From: Proteocatella sphenisci DSM 23131
GTDB lineage: Bacteria; Bacillota; Clostridia; Peptostreptococcales; Filifactoraceae
NCBI RefSeq assembly: GCF_000423525.1
Contig: NZ_AUID01000011.1
Location: 1-64,000, forward strand
Direction: 5' to 3'
DNA length: 64,000 nucleotides
Positions 33,203 to 41,145 of the stretch are shown here, one piece after another. The stretch's first letter is position 1. Every line of letters starts with the position of its first letter. The position numbers and the translations under genes are program-made. The notes beneath the pieces were generated by a model, which saw only the letters and a program-made list of their open reading frames with translations, was not told the DNA's origin and did not search any database.

Positions 33203-34381
33203 ATGGAAGAAACAAAAACATCTGTTTTCTCAAATGGTCTTATCTGGTTTGGGGCAGCAGTATCGATTGCTGAAATTTTAACTGGAACATTATTTGCACC
33301 TCTTGGGTTTGAAAAAGGGATTGCCACAATTATTATTGGGCATATTATTGGATGTATATTGCTCTATTTCGCGGGGTTAATCGGCGCAAAAACTGAAAGA
33401 AGTTCTATGGAAACTGTAAAAATATCCTTTGGACAAAAAGGATCGCTTCTTTTTTCAAGCCTTAACGTATTACAGCTTGTTGGTTGGACTGCAGTTATGA
33501 TAGTCAGCGGTGCTTCAGCAGCTAATGCTATTGTCAACATAGGTGGTATATGGGTTTGGAGTATAGTAACTGGGGCATTAATTATTTTATGGTGCCTCAT
33601 AGGTATTAAAAATCTCAAAATAGTCAATATAATTGCAATGGGGGGACTTTTTATATTAACTATTATATTGAGCTCTGTTATTTTTGGTGGAGATATGACA
33701 GCTCTTGCTTCGGATGGGTTAAGTTTTGGAAATGCCATTGAACTTTCTATTGCTATGCCATTATCATGGTTACCACTCATTTCAGACTATACACGTAATG
33801 CAAAAAAGAAAAAAGTAACAGCTTTTACATGCGCTGCAGTCTACTTTTTTGCCAGCTGCTGGATGTATATTATTGGAATGGGGGCTGCGATTTTAACTGG
33901 AGAAAGTGATATTGCAAAGATAATGATGAGCGCCGGACTTGGTTTAATGGGTATTATGATTATAATTTTTTCTACGGTTACAACCACTTTTTTAGATGTT
34001 TATTCTGCAGGTGTAAGTAGTGTGAGCATTTCTAAAAAAATAAATGAAAAATGGGCAGCTATAATAATTTCTATAATTGGGACCCTGCTTGCGATATTTG
34101 CACCTATTTCAAAGTTTGAAGGATTTTTATATCTAATAAGTTCAGTTTTTGCTCCAATGATTGCAATTCAAATAACTGATGTATTTATACTTAAAAAAGA
34201 TCATACATCCGAAAAAATCAATATTAGTAATATGATTTTATGGGCAGTGGGATTTGCAATATATCGGATATTTATGGGTATTGACACTCCAATAGGAAAC
34301 ACCATTCCTGTTATGATAATCATTTCACTTCTATCTGTACTAATTAATAGATTTAAAAAAGGAGAGACCCAACCATGTTAA
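33203..34381 (+). CDS. cytX: CytX, putative hydroxymethylpyrimidine permease
   Basis: A 392-residue NCS1-type transporter with about twelve membrane helices. NGLIWFGAAVSIAEILTGTLFAPLGFEKG (about 10-38) and AMPLSWLPLISDYTRNAKKKK match CytX/CodB proteins. ATG 33203 follows AAAGGAG; an open frame upstream runs through the terminator and is not used. Being first behind a TPP riboswitch strongly supports import of hydroxymethylpyrimidine for thiamine salvage. It overlaps thiM by seven bases. Confidence 0.9.
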   Translation: MEETKTSVFSNGLIWFGAAVSIAEILTGTLFAPLGFEKGIATIIIGHIIGCILLYFAGLIGAKTERSSMETVKISFGQKGSLLFSSLNVLQLVGWTAVMIVSGASAANAIVNIGGIWVWSIVTGALIILWCLIGIKNLKIVNIIAMGGLFILTIILSSVIFGGDMTALASDGLSFGNAIELSIAMPLSWLPLISDYTRNAKKKKVTAFTCAAVYFFASCWMYIIGMGAAILTGESDIAKIMMSAGLGLMGIMIIIFSTVTTTFLDVYSAGVSSVSISKKINEKWAAIIISIIGTLLAIFAPISKFEGFLYLISSVFAPMIAIQITDVFILKKDHTSEKINISNMILWAVGFAIYRIFMGIDTPIGNTIPVMIIISLLSVLINRFKKGETQPC

Positions 34382-35199
34382 AAAATATTATTGATAAAAC
34401 AAAAAAAACAACTCCACTTGTGCATGCAATTACAAACTATGTAACTGTAAATGATTGTGCAAATATAATTCTGGCAGCGGGTGGTTCGCCAATTATGGCA
34501 GATGACATAAATGAAGTTGAAGACATAACTACCATTTGCAACACTTTGGCAATAAACATGGGTACACTTAACAAAGACACAATTGAAGCTATGATTGTGG
34601 CAGGAAAACATGCAAATAAACTGGGTCACCCTGTCATTTTAGACCCCGTTGCAGTTGGGGCTTCAAACTGGAGAAATATAGGATTTGCAAAACTACTGGA
34701 CCAAGTAAAATTTTCTGTAATCCGTGGTAATGTATCTGAGATTAAGGCAGTTTATTATGGAAGTGGGAATACCAGTGGCGTAGATGTAAGCGAGCAAGAT
34801 ATCATAACTCAAAAAAACCTAAATCAAACTATTAAGCTTGCAAAAGAACTAAGCAAAAAAACGGGAGCTGTAATTGCAATTAGTGGGGAGTTTGACATTG
34901 TAACAGATGAAAACAAGGCATATGTAATTAAAAATGGTCACGAAGTAATGACCAAGATTACAGGGAGTGGTTGTATGTTGACTACCGTTATAGCTACATA
35001 TTGTGGTGCGAATTATGATGATGTTTTGGGTGCAACAGTTGCATCGGTTTGCTCAATGGGAATAAGCGGAGAACTTGCATATGATAAAATGATAAAAACT
35101 GACAGTGGATATTCATCTTTCAGAATGTATCTTATAGATTATATGAGCAAATTAGAGGGTGAAGCCGTAGAACGGGGTGCAAAATATGAAATACAATAA
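34375..35199 (+). CDS. thiM: Hydroxyethylthiazole kinase
   Basis: A 274-residue kinase that phosphorylates the thiazole moiety. PLVHAITNYVTVNDCANIILAAGGSPIMADD (about 14-44) is the family hallmark, PVILDPVAVGAS (about 86-97) follows, and KITGSGCMLTTVIATY (about 193-208) holds the catalytic Cys/anion hole region. AGGAGAG precedes ATG 34375, which overlaps the end of cytX. It is the second gene of the riboswitch operon and overlaps thiE by 14 bases. Confidence 0.95.
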   Translation: MLKNIIDKTKKTTPLVHAITNYVTVNDCANIILAAGGSPIMADDINEVEDITTICNTLAINMGTLNKDTIEAMIVAGKHANKLGHPVILDPVAVGASNWRNIGFAKLLDQVKFSVIRGNVSEIKAVYYGSGNTSGVDVSEQDIITQKNLNQTIKLAKELSKKTGAVIAISGEFDIVTDENKAYVIKNGHEVMTKITGSGCMLTTVIATYCGANYDDVLGATVASVCSMGISGELAYDKMIKTDSGYSSFRMYLIDYMSKLEGEAVERGAKYEIQ

Positions 35200-35830
35200 A
35201 GAGTCTCTGCTATTATATGCTGTGACTGATCGGGCCTGGATTGGGAAGCAAACACTTATTGAGCAAGTAAAAGATTCACTTGATGGAGGAGCGACTTTTA
35301 TCCAGCTTCGTGAAAAAGAACTAGACGACGGTACTTTTTTAGATGAGGCAAGAAAAATGAAATCACTATGCAAAGAATATAATGTACCGTTTGTTATTAA
35401 CGATAATATAGATATAGCAATTGAATGTGACGCTGATGGTGTACATGTTGGGCAAAGTGACATGGATGCTTTAAATGTTAAAAAACGGCTTGGGAAAGAC
35501 AAAATCATTGGGGTTTCAGCTCAAACCGTGGAACAGGCCATAATTGCGCAAAATAGTGGAGCCGACTACCTTGGGGTTGGTGCGGTGTTTTCCACTTTGA
35601 CAAAACTTGATGCAGACACCGTTTCGTTTGAAACTCTAAAACAAATTTGTGATGCAGTAAGTATTCCTGTTATTGCAATTGGTGGAATCTATGATTATAA
35701 TATCTTAAAACTATCCAAAAGTGGCATTGTTGGAATAGCTGTTGTTTCAGCCATTTTTGCTCAAGATAATATTAAGCAATCCACCGCTAATCTTTTAGAA
35801 TTAGCAACAAAGATGGTGAAAGCTGAATGA
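35186..35830 (+). CDS. thiE: Thiamine-phosphate synthase
   Basis: A 214-residue TIM-barrel enzyme that joins HMP-pyrophosphate and thiazole phosphate. ATFIQLREKELDD (about 32-44), NVPFVINDNIDIAIECDADGVHVGQSD (about 66-92) and DYLGVGAVFSTLTK are ThiE signatures; the last reads STLTK where many have PTxTK. ATG 35186 has GGGGTG upstream. The GTG at 35177 is also in frame. The gene overlaps thiM and its stop overlaps the HAD start. Confidence 0.95.
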   Translation: MKYNKESLLLYAVTDRAWIGKQTLIEQVKDSLDGGATFIQLREKELDDGTFLDEARKMKSLCKEYNVPFVINDNIDIAIECDADGVHVGQSDMDALNVKKRLGKDKIIGVSAQTVEQAIIAQNSGADYLGVGAVFSTLTKLDADTVSFETLKQICDAVSIPVIAIGGIYDYNILKLSKSGIVGIAVVSAIFAQDNIKQSTANLLELATKMVKAE

Positions 35831-36321
35831 AGATAACAGGGTCGGTATTTGATTTTGATGGAGTACTTATTTATTCGATGTATATTTGGGATAATATAGG
35901 TTCGTATTATTTGAAGACGTTAGGAATAGAGGCAGATGATAATTTAAATGATGAATTAATGACATTGAGTCTTATTGAAGGAGCACGGCATTTTCAATCA
36001 CACTACAATGTGAATGATAGCGTTGAGGGTATAATCAATGACATTAATAAGCTTATTGAGCATTTCTATTTTGAGGTGCTCAAGCTTAAGTCTGGTAAAG
36101 ATTCTCCCACAATATATTTTAAGGCACAAGAATTTCTTGGAACTGATGCTTCAAATACATATATTTTTGAAGATGCCTTGCATGCTATTAAAACTGCAAA
36201 AAGAGCAAATCTTAATGTGATTGCGGTTTATGATAAATCATATGAAATTTCACAAAACGAAATCAAATCAATAGCGAATATATATTTAAAATCACTTGAT
36301 GACTGGAAGGAAATATTATGA
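35827..36321 (+). CDS. Internally shortened HAD-family phosphatase
   Basis: A 164-residue HAD protein against about 215 in full-length relatives. Motif I FDFDGVL (Asp9 and Asp11) and the motif IV region YIFEDALHAIKTAKRA are intact. The stretch between FEVLKLK and SGKDSPTIYFKAQEFLGT lacks about 50 residues, including the motif II Ser/Thr region, yet the frame is preserved and no stop is present. HAD proteins in thiamine operons are thought to dephosphorylate pathway intermediates. Start and stop overlap thiE and thiD by four bases each, so translation through it may matter for thiD even if the enzyme is crippled. Confidence 0.7.
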   Translation: MKITGSVFDFDGVLIYSMYIWDNIGSYYLKTLGIEADDNLNDELMTLSLIEGARHFQSHYNVNDSVEGIINDINKLIEHFYFEVLKLKSGKDSPTIYFKAQEFLGTDASNTYIFEDALHAIKTAKRANLNVIAVYDKSYEISQNEIKSIANIYLKSLDDWKEIL

Positions 36322-37115
36322 TAAAAAAAGTTTTAACAATTGCGGGTTCGGATTGCAGTGGAGGAGCGGGTATACAGGCTGATTTAAAAACAATGATGGC
36401 ACACAAGATATATGGGATGAGTGTAATAACAGCGCTTACAGCTCAAAATACAACTGGAGTTTATGGAGTTGTAGAGACGAGTCCTGAGTTTGTAGCGCAG
36501 CAAATAGATTATATTTTTAATGATATTCGTCCTGACGCTGTAAAAATTGGAATGGTATCGAATGGTGCAATTATTGAGGTTATAGTAGAAAAATTATTAG
36601 AACATAAAGCAACAAACATCGTTGTTGATCCTGTTATGATTTCAACAAGTGGAAGCAAGCTTTTGAGTGATGGAGCAATTGATGTCTTAGTCAAGAAGCT
36701 GCTGCCTATTGCCACTGTTATTACTCCAAATATAGGAGAGGCGGAGGCTCTGGCTGGTTTTAAAGTTGAATCTCAAGATGATATGATTAAGGCGGCCAGG
36801 CTTATTTATAAAATGCAAAAAGGTGGCGTACTAATTAAGGGAGGCCATTTAAAAAACACAGCTAACGATCTTTTATACAAGGATGAAAGATGTACTTGGT
36901 TTAATGAAATTCGTATTGAGAATCTGAATACACATGGTACTGGTTGCACTTTATCTTCGGCTATAGCATGTAATCTTGCAACAGGATTGGATTTAGAAAA
37001 AAGTATTGAAAAAGCAAAAATATATTTAACAGGGGCATTAAGAGCAAACGCCGATATAGGTAAGGGAAGCGGACCATTAGACCACGCATATAGCATGAGA
37101 TTTCAAATTTGCTAA
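36318..37115 (+). CDS. thiD: Hydroxymethylpyrimidine/phosphomethylpyrimidine kinase
   Basis: A 265-residue ribokinase-fold enzyme. TIAGSDCSGGAGIQADLKTM (about 7-26), VDPVMISTSGSKLL (about 101-114), TPNIGEAEALAG, VLIKGGHL and NTHGTGCTLSSAIACNLA (about 208-225, with the catalytic Cys) are all present. It phosphorylates HMP to HMP-P and HMP-PP, the partner substrate of ThiE. ATG 36318 overlaps the HAD stop. It is the last gene of the operon. Confidence 0.95.
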   Translation: MIKKVLTIAGSDCSGGAGIQADLKTMMAHKIYGMSVITALTAQNTTGVYGVVETSPEFVAQQIDYIFNDIRPDAVKIGMVSNGAIIEVIVEKLLEHKATNIVVDPVMISTSGSKLLSDGAIDVLVKKLLPIATVITPNIGEAEALAGFKVESQDDMIKAARLIYKMQKGGVLIKGGHLKNTANDLLYKDERCTWFNEIRIENLNTHGTGCTLSSAIACNLATGLDLEKSIEKAKIYLTGALRANADIGKGSGPLDHAYSMRFQIC

Positions 37116-37138
37116 AGGTATCAGAATTTCCTATCTAC

Positions 37139-37174
37139 AATTAACTGTACAGTTTTGATAAGTTAATGTAAAAT
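37139..37174. repeat. 36-base intergenic repeat, copy B
   Basis: AATTAACTGTACA, then variable bases, then TTAATGTAAAAT. It matches 31 of 36 positions with copy A at 23134-23169. Here it overlaps a possible promoter (TTGATA at about 37156, GATAAT at about 37178) for the methyltransferase gene. Confidence 0.55.
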
Positions 37175-37222
37175 AAAGATAATAACTGACAATACATGAC
37201 AATACAAGGAAAGGATCTGCAT

Positions 37223-37828
37223 ATGAGAAAAAACCCCTTCTTATTCAATAAAATTGCTGGTCTTTATAGTCTGTTTTATAATTGGCAAGTGAGGAATTAC
37301 AGGCGCATTTTAGAAAATATAAAATCAGAATATGATATCTCCTCCTTTCAAAATGTAGTAGATATAGGTTGCGGCACCGGAGCCTTGGGCAAAGTACTTC
37401 AAGAATACGGTCTTAATGTAACTGGACTTGATCCTGCTGAGGCTATGTTGAGCGTTGCCACCAAAAAGGCTGGAAAAGCAAAATTAAATGAAACGGAGAT
37501 AAATTTTATTTGTGGCGATGTACTTAATGGACTCCCATTTAAAGACAAAAGTTTTGATATTGCTATAACGTCTTATGTTGCTCATGGGCTTATGCCAAAA
37601 GACAGAATGATACTTTATAATGAGATGAAACGAGTTGCCAGGAAAACTGTTATTTTTATTGACTACAATGAACAGCGTTCATTAATTAGTGACATCGTGG
37701 AATGGCTGGAAGGTGGAGACTATTTTAATTTTATACTAACAAACAAGGATGAATTGATGGAGCAGTTTGGAAATCTCCAAGTTATAAATACGGGTAAACG
37801 TTCTGCCGCGTATATTTGTAAAAACTAA
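37223..37828 (+). CDS. Class I SAM-dependent methyltransferase
   Basis: A 201-residue methyltransferase. VVDIGCGTGALGKVLQEYG (about 45-63) is motif I, VTGLDPAEAMLSVA motif II with the acidic residue, and DIAITSYVAHGLM and KTVIFIDYNEQRS later strands. ATG 37223 has AAGGAAAGGA upstream; an ATG at 37196 is less well placed. No substrate can be assigned; the Gln-Tyr-rich N-terminus is typical of small-molecule or lipid methylases such as the UbiE group. Confidence 0.8.
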   Translation: MRKNPFLFNKIAGLYSLFYNWQVRNYRRILENIKSEYDISSFQNVVDIGCGTGALGKVLQEYGLNVTGLDPAEAMLSVATKKAGKAKLNETEINFICGDVLNGLPFKDKSFDIAITSYVAHGLMPKDRMILYNEMKRVARKTVIFIDYNEQRSLISDIVEWLEGGDYFNFILTNKDELMEQFGNLQVINTGKRSAAYICKN

Positions 37829-37857
37829 GGAGCATTTATAAAAATTAAATAAGTCAA

Positions 37858-37904
37858 TAAATCAGTAAAAATAAGCGCTCGTCGAATGATGGGTGTTTTT
37901 TTCA
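37858..37904. repeat. Terminator-like repeat, copy B
   Basis: Begins TAAATCAGTA and ends GAATGATGGGTGTTTTTTT, closely matching 30738-30784. The left arm has diverged, so the stem is weaker than in copy A. It lies between the methyltransferase and MATE genes. Confidence 0.55.
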
Positions 37905-37929
37905 TAAAAACGAGAGGGATATATAAGAT

Positions 37930-39294
37930 ATGAGAAACAAAGATCAAAGCGAATTAGGTACGAAAAGTATAGGCAAATTAATATTTGGCATGGCCGTTCC
38001 TGCAATTACAGCGCAGATTATAAATCTTTTATACAATCTGGTTGACAGAATGTATATTGGACACATTGCTGATGTAGGAGCCACTGCTTTGACTGCGGTA
38101 GGTGTTACAATGCCAATAATTATGGTTATATCTGCTTTTGCTTCTTTAGTCAGTATGGGCGGGGCGCCACGATCTTCAATTATGATGGGAAAAGGAAATA
38201 ACGATACTGCTGAAAAAACGATGGGAAACTGTATGACTGCACTTGTGATCATTTCGGTAATATTAACAGCTTTGGTTCTTATATTTGGTGAAAAAATGTT
38301 AATGTCATTTGGAGCCAGTGGAAATACCATAGAATATGCACTGGATTATATGAACATATATGCTTTTGGAACATTATTTGTACAAATTTCTTTAGGTATG
38401 AATGCTTTCATTACTGCTCAGGGATTTGCTAAGATAAGTATGATTACAGTTTTAATTGGGGCAATATTGAATATAGTTTTGGATCCGGTTTTAATTTTTG
38501 GGTTAAATATGGGGGTGAAAGGTGCAGCTTTAGCTACTATAATATCGCAGGGAGTTTCTGCAGTATGGGTTATGAAGTTCCTTACAGGAGATAAGACTTT
38601 ATTAAAAATAAGAAAAAAACATTTAAGAATAGATATTAAAATTTTATTACCTTGTATGGTTCTTGGATTAGCACCGTTTATAATGCAATCTACAGAAAGT
38701 ATTCTAGTTATATCATTTAACACTTCCTTACTTAAATACGGTGGAGATTTAGCGGTTGGTGCAATGACTATACTTTCAAGTGTTATGCAATTTTCCATGC
38801 TTCCATTAGTCGGACTTACTCAGGGGGCTACACCTATTATAAGTTTTAATTATGGCGCTGGTAATGGTAAGCGGGTCAAAGAAGCATTTTTGTTATTACT
38901 TAAGGCATCCTTGATTTATTCAGTGGGTTTGTGGTTGGTTGCAATGTTAGTTCCACAAGTATTTATTGGAATTTTTACTAAAGATGTTGAGCTAATTAGT
39001 ATTTCTATTAAAACAATGAGAATTTATATGGCGGCTTCATTGCTATTTGGAATTCAAATCAGTTGTCAGCAGACTTTTATAGCCCTGGGAAATGCAAAGA
39101 CATCAGTTTTTTTAGCTGTTTTGCGTAAAATTATACTTTTGATTCCTCTAATATATATATTGCCTTTATTTTCAGAAAACAAGGTGATTGCGGTATTTTT
39201 AGCAGAGCCGGTAGCGGATATCATAGCGGTTACAATAACGAGCATAATATTTACAATGCAGTTTAAAAGTGTATTAAGAGAAATGAAATCCTAA
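37930..39294 (+). CDS. MATE-family efflux transporter (MepA-like)
   Basis: A 454-residue protein with twelve hydrophobic segments. IINLLYNLVDRMYIGHIADVGATALTAVG (about 36-64) is the MATE start, followed by GGAPRSSIMMGKGN and, in the second half, LVGLTQGATPIISFNYGAGN (about 296-315), the paired motif of MepA-like pumps. It probably expels cationic drugs or dyes by cation antiport. GAGAGGG precedes ATG 37930. It differs in sequence from the MATE gene at 17.9 kb, so the two are not a recent duplication. Confidence 0.88.
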   Translation: MRNKDQSELGTKSIGKLIFGMAVPAITAQIINLLYNLVDRMYIGHIADVGATALTAVGVTMPIIMVISAFASLVSMGGAPRSSIMMGKGNNDTAEKTMGNCMTALVIISVILTALVLIFGEKMLMSFGASGNTIEYALDYMNIYAFGTLFVQISLGMNAFITAQGFAKISMITVLIGAILNIVLDPVLIFGLNMGVKGAALATIISQGVSAVWVMKFLTGDKTLLKIRKKHLRIDIKILLPCMVLGLAPFIMQSTESILVISFNTSLLKYGGDLAVGAMTILSSVMQFSMLPLVGLTQGATPIISFNYGAGNGKRVKEAFLLLLKASLIYSVGLWLVAMLVPQVFIGIFTKDVELISISIKTMRIYMAASLLFGIQISCQQTFIALGNAKTSVFLAVLRKIILLIPLIYILPLFSENKVIAVFLAEPVADIIAVTITSIIFTMQFKSVLREMKS

Positions 39295-39418
39295 TATGCA
39301 GAAACTAGATAACCTTGTAAAGATATTCAAATTCTATGGTATACTTTAAACCAAGAGGAAAACATAATGGAAAATTTATTATTGAGGACGAGTTTTGCGA
39401 CTTGTTTCCGGAGGCAAA

Positions 39419-40651
39419 GTGAAAATTAAAAAAACATATTTAGTATTTCTTATTATAGGTAGTTTATTTATGATTTCTGCGTGTGGATTGATTATGGAAA
39501 ATGCTGATACTGGAGATGAAAATGGCTTGGAACAATTGGACGAGGCCTCTTCTGACAAGGAGGAAGTGTTTATTTCAAAAGCGGAGTTACTGCTTGAACA
39601 AATGACTTTAAGAGAGAAAATAGGACAGATGCTGTTTATTCAACCAGAGTCACTGCTAAGTTTGTCTGAAAATGGACAAATTGCTGAATCAAATGCAGAT
39701 CCTGTTATAGAATTCAGTAATCAGATGGCTGAAGTTCTTGAAAAATATCCTCCAGGAGGTATTGTTATTTTTGGAGGAAATATAAAGTCTCCATCTCAAT
39801 TGACAGAACTGGTAAGTGACATTAAGCAAAGCAGTACGATTCCTTTGTTTATGGGAATTGATGAAGAGGGCGGCATGGTAGCAAGAATTGCAAATACGCC
39901 TGGATTTGATGTGAAAAAATATAAGAGCATGCAGGAAGTAGGTCAGAGCGCAGATCCGCTTAAGGCCAAAGAAGCAGGAGTATCTATAGGTTTATACCTA
40001 AAAGATTATGGATTTAACCTTAATTTTGCACCAGTTGCAGATGTTAATACAAATCCTGATAATATAGTAATTGGAAACAGGTCTTTTGGAAACGACCCAG
40101 AGCTTGTGGCAGATATGGTAGCAGCTGGGGTTGAAGGGTTGCACAGCAGCGGTATAATGAGCTGCATAAAGCATTTTCCAGGACACGGAGATACAAAAGA
40201 CGATACCCATAGCGGATTTGTATCCGTAGAAAAAACGTGGGAAGAGCTCAAGGCGTGTGAATTAATTCCTTTTAAAGCAGGTATTGACGCGAAAACGGAC
40301 ATGATAATGATTTCTCATATAACAGCTGAGAACATAACAAGTGATAAGCTTCCAAGTTCACTTTCTTATGAGATGATAGAAGGAAAACTTAGAAAAGAGA
40401 TGGATTATAAGGGAATAATAATATCTGATTCTATGTCCATGGGAGCAATTGCAAATCAATATTTATCTGGTGAAGCGGCAGTTCTTGCAATTAGAGCTGG
40501 GACAGATATTGTTCTCATGCCCCAAAACTATACACAAGCATTTGAAAGCATTTACGAAGCGCTAAACAGAGGAGAAATAAGTGAGTCACGAATTGATGAG
40601 AGTGTCTTGAGGATTCTTTCTCTGAAGGGAAAATACAATATTTTAAAATAA
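39419..40651 (+). CDS. Glycoside hydrolase family 3 lipoprotein (NagZ-like)
   Basis: A 410-residue exported lipoprotein (lipobox MISAC). QMTLREKIGQMLFI and MGIDEEGGMVARI open the GH3 barrel, KHFPGHGDTKDDTHSG (about 251-266) is the NagZ signature loop with the His general acid/base, and IISDSMSMGAI (about 334-344) carries the nucleophile Asp. It should release terminal beta-N-acetylhexosamine from peptidoglycan or glycans at the cell surface. GTG 39419 has GGAGG five bases upstream, better than the upstream ATG frame at 39395. Confidence 0.88.
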   Translation: MKIKKTYLVFLIIGSLFMISACGLIMENADTGDENGLEQLDEASSDKEEVFISKAELLLEQMTLREKIGQMLFIQPESLLSLSENGQIAESNADPVIEFSNQMAEVLEKYPPGGIVIFGGNIKSPSQLTELVSDIKQSSTIPLFMGIDEEGGMVARIANTPGFDVKKYKSMQEVGQSADPLKAKEAGVSIGLYLKDYGFNLNFAPVADVNTNPDNIVIGNRSFGNDPELVADMVAAGVEGLHSSGIMSCIKHFPGHGDTKDDTHSGFVSVEKTWEELKACELIPFKAGIDAKTDMIMISHITAENITSDKLPSSLSYEMIEGKLRKEMDYKGIIISDSMSMGAIANQYLSGEAAVLAIRAGTDIVLMPQNYTQAFESIYEALNRGEISESRIDESVLRILSLKGKYNILK

Positions 40652-40896
40652 ATCAGGAATGATAAAATCACGTTCAAGAAACTATAAGCTATGAGAACAA
40701 AAGAAGAAAATATTATATCTTAATTATTTGATAGATGATATAAATTGTTCTATGATTTTCAAAAGCAAACCTTGAAAAATGCTTATTCATGCTATATACT
40801 TACTTAAGTGAGTATGCACGGATAACAATTAGTTTGAAAAACAACAGTTGTATTTGCGCAGGATGATTGTTAATGAAAAGAAAGACTGGAGATATT
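40652..40896. other. Intergenic region with a near-palindrome
   Basis: No gene is visible. TACTTACTTAAGTGAGTA (40798-40815) is an 18-bp palindrome with one mismatched pair on each side of CTTAAG and lies about 80 bases before the ywbE start, where an operator would be plausible. Confidence 0.4.
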
Positions 40897-41109
40897 ATGG
40901 ATGGGACAGTAAGAAGCAATATAAAAATAGGTACAAAAGTTATGGTAGTACAAAAACAAGATCAAAGAACAGGGAAATTAACAGAGGGAACTGTAATGAG
41001 ACTGCTAACAAATTCGAGTAATCATCACAGAGGAATTAAGGTAATGTTAGCAGGAGGTATTGTAGGGCGAGTACAGCGAATCTGTGATCCTGATGGAATA
41101 AAAAAATAA
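40897..41109 (+). CDS. ywbE: YwbE-family protein
   Basis: A 70-residue protein matching the YwbE (DUF2196) family: RSNIKIGTKVMVVQKQDQRTGKLTEGTVMRLLT (about 5-37), then HHRGIKVMLAGGIVGRVQRI. The fold is a small beta-barrel, and the role is unknown. ATG 40897 has CTGGAGAT upstream and removes a poorly conserved ten-residue extension. It is 18 bases upstream of the next gene's reading frame. Confidence 0.8.
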   Translation: MDGTVRSNIKIGTKVMVVQKQDQRTGKLTEGTVMRLLTNSSNHHRGIKVMLAGGIVGRVQRICDPDGIKK

Positions 41110-41145
41110 TTAAGAAACAAATAACATTTGAAGGGAGGAGATACT

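Noticed and set aside
17879-39294. The two MATE genes as a recent duplication
   Set aside because: Their motifs fall in different positions and the sequences differ throughout; they belong to different MATE subgroups.
41128-41130. TTG as the start codon of the PAS-PAS-GGDEF gene
   Set aside because: It lies upstream of the GGGAGGAG site and has no ribosome site of its own.
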